From Patescibacteria group bacterium (GTDB lineage Bacteria; Patescibacteriota; WWE3; UBA101185; UBA10185): a stretch of 8,618 nucleotides of DNA. The stretch covers positions 1 to 8,618 of the forward strand of contig JAKLGS010000029.1 of NCBI GenBank assembly GCA_022710505.1, written 5' to 3'. Below are positions 1 through 4,425 of the stretch, piece by piece (the stretch's first letter is position 1; the number at the start of each line of letters is the position of its first letter). The notes beneath the pieces are model-generated. The model saw nothing but the letters and a program-made list of their open reading frames with translations. It made no database searches and was not told the DNA's origin. The translations under genes were made by a program, and so were the position numbers.

Positions 1-239
1 GATGTTCCTGTTTCACTTCCTTTTATTGTGGCATCACCAACTACCCAAACAACTACACCACCGTCTTTAGTAATTCTAAGTAATTCTTTAGCAATACCCT
101 CAAAATCAAAAGTATATCCGTTATAGGTTCGTAAATTATCGTAGGGTGGAGAAGTTACCGTTAAATCAATACTCTTATCAGGTATATCTTTCATTACTTC
201 CAAACAATCGCCACAGATAATTTGATTTACTAAGTTCAT
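1..239 (-). CDS. Site-specific DNA methyltransferase, N-terminal part (cut by window edge)
   Basis: The first 79 codons are present and the rest lies beyond the left edge. The product transfers a methyl group from S-adenosylmethionine to a base in DNA. The sequence opens with a CGDCLEVMKDIPDKSIDL-type segment and then TSPPYD near residues 28-33. This is the (D/N/S)PPY catalytic motif IV that holds the target amino group. Motif IV close to the N-terminus fits the permuted beta class, in which the AdoMet-binding FxGxG motif comes later. SPPY occurs in both N4-cytosine and N6-adenine enzymes, so the base cannot be assigned. The start ATG overlaps the glycosyltransferase stop as ATGA, with GGAGGAG about 9-11 nt upstream. 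No restriction endonuclease is visible, so an orphan phage methyltransferase protecting phage DNA is the likeliest role. Confidence 0.88.
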   Translation of the reverse strand, partial: MNLVNQIICGDCLEVMKDIPDKSIDLTVTSPPYDNLRTYNGYTFDFEGIAKELLRITKDGGVVVWVVGDATIKGSETGT

Positions 240-1135
240 TTTAGAGGTCTCCTCCAATCAAATCCTACAATTGAGTCTCCTTTAAAATCCCAAGTTCCTT
301 GCTGACCTTTTCTAAAACTGAAATCGTTTTCGACATATAAAGGTAAAACATCTCCCCAAATTTTTTCAAATAAAGCCATATTTTGGTCATGGGTACTACT
401 ATCAGCCGCTTCTTTACTTAGTTCTTTATTAATCCAAGTTTGGTACTCAGCTCGATTGGCTGTCATACCACTCCAGTGATGACAAGGGATATTTACAACA
501 ATATTTTTATATCCCAAAGCAAGACTTTGAAGACTTAACGACCTATCGTAAAAATGATGATATTGGTATCTTTGGTCTATTCCTCCAGACTTTTTTAAGA
601 CATCCATACGAAAGGCCATAAAAAACCCATCGAAAATTGAGGCAGGAACCCAATCTTGGTAGAGTCTCATTCCGTGAACTTCAGCTTCAAGCATATTTGA
701 CCAACCTGCCATCATACCCGCGCGCGGGACATCTTGAATACGCTCTCCTCTTGGTCCTACTCCTTGAGAGCCAAAAGTTCCAATTCCACCAAGGTCTGGC
801 ATTTCTTCAAAATATTTTAGAATTCTTTTATCCCAATCTTTCTCGTAAAGAAAAACATCATTGTGAGTGACTGCAAGGATATCAGTCGTACAATTCTCAT
901 ACGCCTGTTGCATGGTTTTAATCATGCCAATATTAGATTCGTTTCTTATAAAATTAAGTTTCTTGGGCTTGAGAGTATTGACTATAAAATCTTCGTACGG
1001 GTCGGTTGAGCCATTGTCGATGATACAGAACTCCGTATCTTCAGAAGTATTATAACGAAATAATCCCAATGCTGAACGACAGTCGTGTAACTGATTCATC
1101 ACAGGTATGCACAAAGTTAACGTAAGAGGTTTCAT
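236..1135 (-). CDS. Family 2 (GT-A fold) glycosyltransferase
   Basis: This 299-residue protein should transfer a sugar from a nucleotide-sugar donor. Residues 4-15 (LTLTLCIPVMNQ) form the first beta strand. IIDNGSTD at 38-45 is the typical GT2 nucleotide-binding element. THNDV at 90-94 is in the place of the metal-binding DxD motif. FDGFFMAFRMDVL at 168-180 and the FYDRS segment near 195 resemble the acceptor-side region of GT2 enzymes. I chose the ATG at 1135 rather than the in-frame upstream one because it overlaps the preceding stop as ATGA and has AAAGGTGG 5 nt upstream. The acceptor is unknown. It could be host surface glycan, a virion protein or a modified DNA base. Sitting next to a methyltransferase makes the last worth considering but does not prove it. 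No membrane segment is seen, so it is probably cytoplasmic. Confidence 0.85.
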   Translation of the reverse strand: MKPLTLTLCIPVMNQLHDCRSALGLFRYNTSEDTEFCIIDNGSTDPYEDFIVNTLKPKKLNFIRNESNIGMIKTMQQAYENCTTDILAVTHNDVFLYEKDWDKRILKYFEEMPDLGGIGTFGSQGVGPRGERIQDVPRAGMMAGWSNMLEAEVHGMRLYQDWVPASIFDGFFMAFRMDVLKKSGGIDQRYQYHHFYDRSLSLQSLALGYKNIVVNIPCHHWSGMTANRAEYQTWINKELSKEAADSSTHDQNMALFEKIWGDVLPLYVENDFSFRKGQQGTWDFKGDSIVGFDWRRPLK

Positions 1136-1518
1136 TCTACCACCTTTGCCTTTCGGCCATAAACACTTTTCCATCCGTGTGGGTCGTGCTTTAGGTCATA
1201 ACGAGTTTCGGATGGTTTAACAAACTCGCCTTTTAATCCAATACCAACAGTCTTACCATCTTCGGTTTCAAAAAAAGATGTGACATCCTTAGTTCTTGTC
1301 GCCATGTAAGATGCTGATAAGTTAGATGATTCGTTTATTTTTGCGTGGAGTAGTGTTGCCTTCTCAAGAAGTTCTTTTTTATATTCTTCGGAATTCGTGC
1401 ATTCCTGACAGACTGTAGTTGGTCGTTTGAGTATTTCATTTAGGGTAATTGAGAGTTTTTTACAACGTGGACACTGACACATCAGGGTTTTGGGATATCC
1501 TTGTAAATTGATGGTCAT
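1132..1518 (-). CDS. Zinc-ribbon protein of unknown function
   Basis: The product has 128 residues and I do not recognise its family. The N-terminal third has Cys14, Cys16-x2-Cys19 and Cys37-x2-Cys40, a spacing typical of a zinc ribbon that binds nucleic acid or protein. Residues 43-60 look helical and charged (SEEYKKELLEKATLLHAKI). The C-terminal half is polar, with a HDPHGWKSVYGRKAK tail. It is the first gene of the leftward cluster, and its stop overlaps the glycosyltransferase start by 4 nt, so the two are probably translated together. No Shine-Dalgarno sequence precedes the ATG; the upstream sequence is AT-rich (TAGATAGATATAGAAAT). A role in modification or gene control is only a guess from context. 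Confidence 0.7.
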   Translation of the reverse strand: MTINLQGYPKTLMCQCPRCKKLSITLNEILKRPTTVCQECTNSEEYKKELLEKATLLHAKINESSNLSASYMATRTKDVTSFFETEDGKTVGIGLKGEFVKPSETRYDLKHDPHGWKSVYGRKAKVVE

Positions 1519-1588
1519 ATTTCTATATCTATCTAATGTCTAAATAATAAAAGTATTACACTTTTTTTGATAAACACAAGGTATCATC

Positions 1589-1616
1589 TTGCCAAAGAGT
1601 TGGGCAATCATTTACT
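1589..1616 (+). promoter_or_regulatory. Candidate promoter for HNH gene 1 (leaderless)
   Basis: TTGCCA at 1589-1594 matches the -35 consensus at 5 of 6 positions. After 16 bp comes TTTACT at 1611-1616, which matches TATAAT at 4 of 6. The hexamer ends 7 nt before the ATG at 1624, so transcription would start at or next to the start codon. No Shine-Dalgarno sequence exists there. Confidence 0.4.
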
Positions 1617-1623
1617 CTTATAC

Positions 1624-1968
1624 ATGCCACCATTTTCCAAGGAAATAAGAGACGAAATAAAAGAAAGAGACGGAGAAAAATGTTTTGGGTGTGATAAACC
1701 AAGTGATAGTGTGCACCATGTCTGCCCAGAAAGTTTTGGTGGAGTGTCCAATAAAGAGAACGGTCTTTTTTGCTGTCGTGAGTGTCACGATGTACTCGAC
1801 CACTTAGTCATAGACATGGGGGTGACTCCTTTTGGTCCACTAAACGAGTTATCAGATGAGTTCTTTCGTCATGGTAATCCTTTTAAAGATATTCCAGAAA
1901 AAGATTTTTGGACACTTAAAAGAGATGATTTTATTAGGATAGTAGGAAGACACAAGAAAAAGAAGTGA
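1624..1968 (+). CDS. HNH endonuclease 1 (free-standing, homing-type candidate)
   Basis: This 114-residue protein has a zinc-bound HNH nuclease core that cleaves DNA with a metal ion. From ATG 1624, Cys20-x2-Cys23 and Cys51-x2-Cys54 form the zinc site. His31-His32 (VHHVCPESFGG) gives the catalytic and metal-binding histidines. Asn43 or Asn46 follows in the SNKENG loop, and His55 and His60 come after the last CxxC. The remainder is charged and ends in a run of lysines. The frame is open back to TTG 1567, but neither TTG nor ATG has a Shine-Dalgarno sequence. A promoter-like pair positioned so that ATG 1624 is about +1 made me choose that start. The stop lies 15 nt before a tRNA-like gene. Phage HNH genes of this size are usually free-standing homing endonucleases; a packaging-associated nuclease is less likely with no terminase nearby. 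Confidence 0.82.
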   Translation: MPPFSKEIRDEIKERDGEKCFGCDKPSDSVHHVCPESFGGVSNKENGLFCCRECHDVLDHLVIDMGVTPFGPLNELSDEFFRHGNPFKDIPEKDFWTLKRDDFIRIVGRHKKKK

Positions 1969-1974
1969 TATAAT
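1947..1974 (+). promoter_or_regulatory. Promoter for the tRNA-like gene
   Basis: A perfect TATAAT at 1969-1974 starts just after the HNH 1 stop codon. AAGACA at 1947-1952 matches the -35 consensus at 4 of 6, with a 16-bp spacer. The predicted start near 1981 is only about 3 nt before the 5' end of the tRNA-like fold. Confidence 0.5.
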
Positions 1975-1983
1975 TAAGCAACT

Positions 1984-2067
1984 TGCCTCATGGTGTAACG
2001 GTAGCACACCAAACTATATCTAGCTAGATTGTAATTGGTGGCGGTGGTTCAACTCCACAAGAGGTTC
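1984..2067 (+). tRNA. tRNA-like gene with an enlarged anticodon loop (degenerate or intron-like)
   Basis: The D arm is GTGT (1993-1996) pairing with GCAC (2004-2007) around AACGGTA, with T8-G9 before it. The T arm is GGTGG, loop TTCAACT (2048-2054), then CCACA, with 4 of 5 pairs. The acceptor ends 1984-1990 and 2060-2066 pair at 5 of 7 positions including one G-U; the outermost and innermost pairs fail. Positions 2009-2012 (CCAA) pair with 2035-2038 (TTGG), but the loop between them is 22 nt, about 13 more than a normal arm allows. That loop holds the palindrome ATCTAGCTAGAT. No identity can be read safely. If the extra bases were removed after ACT, the anticodon would be TTG (Gln), but other registers are possible. 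CCA is not encoded. It may be a decayed tRNA, a tRNA with an unusual insertion, or a tRNA mimic. A TATAAT immediately upstream suggests it is transcribed. Confidence 0.5.
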
Positions 2068-2258
2068 TAAGGTAGATTCTGTCTAGCTTTATTTATATGT
2101 CGTTGTAATTCATCTTTATCATGGCGTTGTTTGATGATACAGGCACTGATAGCGGTTTGATTCTCTTCACTCCATATTTCTTTACCGTTGTTGTAAATCA
2201 TAATTCTGCCTTTTTCTTGGTCAAAACAACTTACTTTTTCACAGATTTCACATCGCAT
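2067..2258 (-). CDS. Small CxxC protein, unknown function
   Basis: This 63-residue protein, starting MRCEICEKVSCF, has Cys3-x2-Cys6 plus Cys11, which could hold half a zinc site. The rest is polar and probably helical (NQTAISACIIKQRHDKDELQRHINKARQ). I do not recognise a family. ATG 2258 is preferred over GTG 2273 because an extended -10-like TGTTACTAT ends 5 nt before it, which would give a leaderless transcript. The gene converges on the tRNA-like gene and its stop codon touches the tRNA discriminator position. Coding status rests on composition and the clean CxxC start only. Confidence 0.45.
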   Translation of the reverse strand: MRCEICEKVSCFDQEKGRIMIYNNGKEIWSEENQTAISACIIKQRHDKDELQRHINKARQNLP

Positions 2259-2260
2259 AA

Positions 2261-2289
2261 TTAATAGTAACACCTAAATAGGGTATAAT
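2261..2289 (+). promoter_or_regulatory. Promoter for the hairpin RNA at 2295
   Basis: A perfect TATAAT sits at 2284-2289, with TTAATA at 2261-2266 (4 of 6 to the -35 consensus) and a 17-bp spacer. The predicted start, about 2295-2297, coincides with the 5' base of the following hairpin. The hexamer context TATAATTAA is the same as at the tRNA-like gene promoter. Confidence 0.5.
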
Positions 2290-2294
2290 TAAAT

Positions 2295-2336
2295 GAGTCA
2301 CCATTCCATTATTTATGGGCAAGGCAGTGGTGGCTC
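2295..2336 (+). ncRNA. Structured RNA element (long hairpin with nested stem)
   Basis: GAGTCACCA at 2295-2303 pairs with TGGTGGCTC at 2328-2336 over 9 bp with one G-U pair. Inside the 24-nt loop, CCAT (2306-2309) pairs with ATGG (2315-2318). The hairpin begins where its promoter predicts the transcript start and is followed by CTTTC. It could be a small RNA, a 5' leader structure for the genes downstream, or a terminator with a weak T run. A nearby CCACC (2356-2360) could pair with GGTGG in the hairpin's 3' arm and compete with it. Confidence 0.4.
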
Positions 2337-2347
2337 TTTCGATATCC

Positions 2348-2377
2348 TTTACAAAACCACCCCTGTAGTTGTATTAT
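2348..2377 (+). promoter_or_regulatory. Promoter of the small basic protein gene (leaderless)
   Basis: TTTACA at 2348-2353 and TATTAT at 2372-2377 each match consensus at 5 of 6, with an 18-bp spacer. TATTAT ends 6 nt before GTG 2384, so the transcript should begin at the start codon. Confidence 0.5.
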
Positions 2378-2383
2378 CTTGTT

Positions 2384-2554
2384 GTGTCAAATAAAGCGTC
2401 AAAAAACAATAAATATGCTGTTTACGAACAGTCACATAAACGAGAAAAACATAAAATCTCTAAACTTAAACGTCTCTTAAAATCCCATCCAAATAACCAA
2501 CAAATTCATAAAGCGATTCAAAAATATAAAATCGCAGTAGGTATGCTTCAGTAG
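2384..2554 (+). CDS. Small basic helical protein, unknown function
   Basis: The product has 56 residues, begins (M)SNKASKNNKYAVYEQ and is very rich in Lys, His and Arg (HKREKHKISKLKRLLKSHP). This points to RNA or DNA binding, probably as two helices, but no family is recognised. The frame is open upstream to TTG 2369. I chose GTG 2384 because a TATTAT hexamer ends 6 nt before it and because SNKAS is a natural protein start. There is no Shine-Dalgarno sequence. It lies between the hairpin RNA and HNH gene 2, on the same strand as both. Confidence 0.55.
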   Translation: MSNKASKNNKYAVYEQSHKREKHKISKLKRLLKSHPNNQQIHKAIQKYKIAVGMLQ

Positions 2555-2586
2555 CCTGAATAGAACACCTTTTTAATTACAAAATA

Positions 2587-2623
2587 TGTTACCATAGTCT
2601 ATGATAAAAACCTCAGACTATGT
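2587..2623 (+). promoter_or_regulatory. Extended -10 and inverted repeat around the HNH gene 2 start
   Basis: TGT followed by TACCAT (2587-2595) resembles an extended -10 element and ends 5 nt before ATG 2601. No good -35 is seen. CATAGTCT (2593-2600) and AGACTATG (2615-2622) form a perfect 8-bp inverted repeat with the start codon in the 14-nt loop. This could be an operator or an RNA hairpin that hides the start. Its CATAGT/ACTATG half-sites recur in the operator at 8430-8444. Confidence 0.4.
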
Positions 2624-3158
2624 TTTAAAAAATAAAATAAATACTCATAAAAGACTAAACTATCAGTATTTTACGGATATAAACCATCCATTAGCTGACA
2701 AATATGGTTTTGTTTATTACCATAGGCATATTTTTTCAATTAAAATCGGACGATGGATTAAAAAAAGTGAAATCGTCCACCACAAAGATGGTAATAGGAC
2801 AAACAACTCTGTAAAGAATTTGGAACTTCTAACTCAAAAAGAACATGGTCATAAACATCATGGAGAATTGCCAATAGTAAATTGTATTATCTGTAAAAAA
2901 TCTTTTAAACAACTAGACAGAAAAAATTGGTTTTGTTCCAGCAAATGTCTCGGAATTTTTCAAAAAAAAATACCAGTATCTGATAAACAACTTTCTAAAT
3001 TAGTATGGGAAAAACCAATGATATACTTAGCTAAGGATATGGGTGTTTCAGATAGGGCAATTGAAAAATATTGCGATAGACACCAAATATCAAGACCTAA
3101 AAGAGGTTACTGGCAAAAACGCCTAGATAGCACAATTGGTAGTGCAATCGCCCTGTAA
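2601..3158 (+). CDS. HNH homing-type endonuclease 2 with zinc finger and helix-turn-helix
   Basis: This 185-residue protein has the modular build of free-standing phage homing endonucleases. The HNH_3-type core has VHHKDGNRTNNSVKNLELL at about 59-77, with His60-His61 and Asn69/Asn73. Cys95-x2-Cys98 and Cys112-x3-Cys116 form a zinc finger. Residues 139-168 (MIYLAKDMGVSDRAIEKYCDRHQI) look like a DNA-reading helix-turn-helix, ending in RPKRGYWQK. The last 12 residues are encoded by the 5' half of a tRNA gene, and the TAA stop is made from anticodon-loop bases. The conserved part finishes just before the tRNA begins, so the endonuclease itself looks intact. ATG 2601 has no Shine-Dalgarno sequence and sits in an inverted-repeat loop. 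Confidence 0.88.
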   Translation: MIKTSDYVLKNKINTHKRLNYQYFTDINHPLADKYGFVYYHRHIFSIKIGRWIKKSEIVHHKDGNRTNNSVKNLELLTQKEHGHKHHGELPIVNCIICKKSFKQLDRKNWFCSSKCLGIFQKKIPVSDKQLSKLVWEKPMIYLAKDMGVSDRAIEKYCDRHQISRPKRGYWQKRLDSTIGSAIAL

Positions 3159-3195
3159 GCGATAGGTTGGTTGGGTTCGAGTCCCCCTCTAGGCT
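3121..3195 (+). tRNA. tRNA-Thr(TGT)-type gene with two departures from canon
   Basis: The acceptor stem is a perfect 7-bp pair, GCCTAGA (3121-3127) with TCTAGGC (3188-3194), discriminator T3195. The D stem GCAC/GTGC is perfect, around AATTGGTA. The anticodon stem ATCGC/GCGAT is perfect with loop CCTGTAA (3152-3158), giving anticodon TGT at 3154-3156, which would read ACA. The T loop is TTCGAGT. Two things are odd. Position 33 is C instead of the near-universal T. Between the variable region and the T loop is GGTTGGG facing CCCCC, as if TT had been inserted in a five-G strand, so only three T-stem pairs form in register. CCA is not encoded. The intact acceptor, D and anticodon stems argue for recent function; whether it is still charged is uncertain. 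Confidence 0.78.
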
Positions 3196-3232
3196 CAGCG
3201 CACTTTAACAACTTTCGGTGGTTCATACAATT

Positions 3233-3835
3233 ATGAACAAAATCTACAAAAAGGCCTTCAAGTCTGCCAAAAAAGAACTTGAAAAAGATTTTATATTGAA
3301 AGTGAAAGAAGCTATCAAAGATACCTTTCAAGCAATGGAAGATGTTAAGTCCGATATCGCTAAGCTTCAAGCAAAATTAAAAGTTTACAAGGCTGATTTA
3401 TCTGACCTCGAGAATGGAAAATTGAAGTCCATTAAGTCTAGACAAGATAAAGATAAATTAGCTAAATCTACTTCTAAGGTGAATATCGAGAAAATTCTCG
3501 GTAAGGAACCAAAACTTAGTCTTACCAATACGTCCTCTATCAATACAATTGGGTATTGCACTACTACTGGTGGTTGTGGAGGAGGTGGAGGGGCTATTGA
3601 TTGGAAATATGTCCAAGAAAAGTTTGACAAAAGACAAAACGACAACATGTTTTATTGCAATACAACAGGCAATACTACAGGACTAGCTGTCAATGTTACG
3701 AATTGTTCTTCTACATTGAATCTGTCAAACATACCAGAGGTTGCTTATTCTCGCAATCAAATCGCTGACACCTACATCGTCAAAACAGATGATGGTGGTG
3801 AAAAAGCGTTTTATGTTAATGAGGGAATTAGATAA
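3233..3835 (+). CDS. Coiled-coil protein with a glycine-rich centre, unknown function
   Basis: The product has 200 residues from ATG 3233. GGTGG lies 11 nt upstream; the frame also opens at GTG 3218. Residues 1-85 are strongly charged with heptad-like spacing (IKDTFQAMEDVKSDIAKLQAKLKVYKADLSDLE), predicting a long coiled coil that probably makes oligomers. Around 107-124 there is a Thr/Gly-rich stretch with Cys residues and a five-glycine run (YCTTTGG then CGGGGG). After it comes an Asn/Thr/Ser-rich segment with further Cys (FYCNTTGNTTGL, VTNCSSTLNLSN). No signal peptide or membrane segment is visible. The layout resembles oligomeric structural or adhesive proteins, such as a fibre-like or head-decoration component, but there is no recognised domain. 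It follows the tRNA by 37 nt and may share its transcript. Confidence 0.75.
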   Translation: MNKIYKKAFKSAKKELEKDFILKVKEAIKDTFQAMEDVKSDIAKLQAKLKVYKADLSDLENGKLKSIKSRQDKDKLAKSTSKVNIEKILGKEPKLSLTNTSSINTIGYCTTTGGCGGGGGAIDWKYVQEKFDKRQNDNMFYCNTTGNTTGLAVNVTNCSSTLNLSNIPEVAYSRNQIADTYIVKTDDGGEKAFYVNEGIR

Positions 3836-3886
3836 CCTAAATTATTAAATTTTAATTATTTTAAAACCACCGAGAGTTAAAGTGTT

Positions 3887-4351
3887 CTATTTGAAAAAGT
3901 TTTTTGGTTTTCCACCAAATTGTTTTTTTACTATTTTTTTAGCCGTCCCATATAATAAATTTTTTCCGAATTCTCCAAAGTGAATATCCGTAGAAAAAAG
4001 TTTGTAAATATTATTGTGTCTTAAATCAAAATTAGAATATTTTCCATGTAAAGACTTATGGCATTGAACACATAAGGTTATTAAATTAGATACCCTGTTG
4101 TTAAATTTGTCGGTGTCTATATGATGAACTGATAATTTATTTGTTGTTGTATTATCACCACTTACACCACAACATTGGCATTTATTTTCATCTCTCTCTA
4201 TTACTTTTTTCCTGTTTTCGTAAAAGGTGCTAGGATATTCCTTGGGTTGAAACATTTTTTTTCGACATTGATAACAATAATTTCTCGAGATTCTTGCTAC
4301 GCGTATTTCTTTACCACAGTTTTTACATTTTGTTTTATAGGGTTTTTCCAT
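3887..4351 (-). CDS. HNH endonuclease 3 with N-terminal zinc ribbon
   Basis: This 154-residue protein has two zinc modules. Cys9-x2-Cys12 and Cys26-x2-Cys29 form an N-terminal zinc ribbon. The HNH core has Cys58-x2-Cys61, then LSVHHIDTDKFNNRVSNL with His76-His77 and Asn84/Asn85/Asn89, then Cys94-x2-Cys97-His98 (CVQCHKSLHGK). The core matches classic McrA/HNH-type nucleases that cut DNA using a metal ion. The tail beyond residue 105 is basic and probably binds DNA. The gene faces its neighbour head to tail across a 51-bp AT-rich gap without a clear GC-rich terminator. It has its own near-consensus promoter and a start codon at the predicted +1, so it appears to be independently expressed. A free-standing homing endonuclease is the likeliest role. 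Confidence 0.88.
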   Translation of the reverse strand: MEKPYKTKCKNCGKEIRVARISRNYCYQCRKKMFQPKEYPSTFYENRKKVIERDENKCQCCGVSGDNTTTNKLSVHHIDTDKFNNRVSNLITLCVQCHKSLHGKYSNFDLRHNNIYKLFSTDIHFGEFGKNLLYGTAKKIVKKQFGGKPKNFFK

Positions 4352-4357
4352 GAAATC

Positions 4358-4386
4358 TTTATATCATTTTCTCGGAGCAAAGTCAA
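4358..4386 (-). promoter_or_regulatory. Near-consensus promoter of HNH gene 3 (leaderless)
   Basis: On the minus strand TTGACT (4386-4381) and TATAAA (4363-4358) each match consensus at 5 of 6, with a 17-bp spacer. Only six bases (GATTTC) separate TATAAA from ATG 4351, so the first transcribed base should be the A of the start codon or its neighbour. No Shine-Dalgarno sequence is present. Confidence 0.65.
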
Positions 4387-4425
4387 TACCCGACTGCTAA
4401 CTATTTTTTTGGACACTTTTGATAA

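Noticed and set aside
637..1055. Two plus-strand open frames opposite the glycosyltransferase
   Set aside because: Both are antisense to a gene with clear GT2 motifs and have no recognisable features.
2013..2034. Group I intron in the anticodon loop of the tRNA-like gene
   Set aside because: Only about 13 extra bases are present, far too few for a self-splicing intron core.
3147..3163. Reading the second tRNA as tRNA-Tyr with anticodon GTA
   Set aside because: Shifting the loop by one base gives a proper T33, but it destroys the perfect ATCGC/GCGAT stem, so TGT (Thr) stands.
3107..3370. Minus-strand open frame across the tRNA and the start of the coiled-coil gene
   Set aside because: It runs through the tRNA and through a well-supported coding region on the other strand; its Phe-rich sequence is the complement of Lys codons.
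3836..3886. Bidirectional terminator between the coiled-coil gene and HNH 3
   Set aside because: The gap is AT-rich with weak AT-only self-pairing and no GC-rich hairpin followed by a T run.
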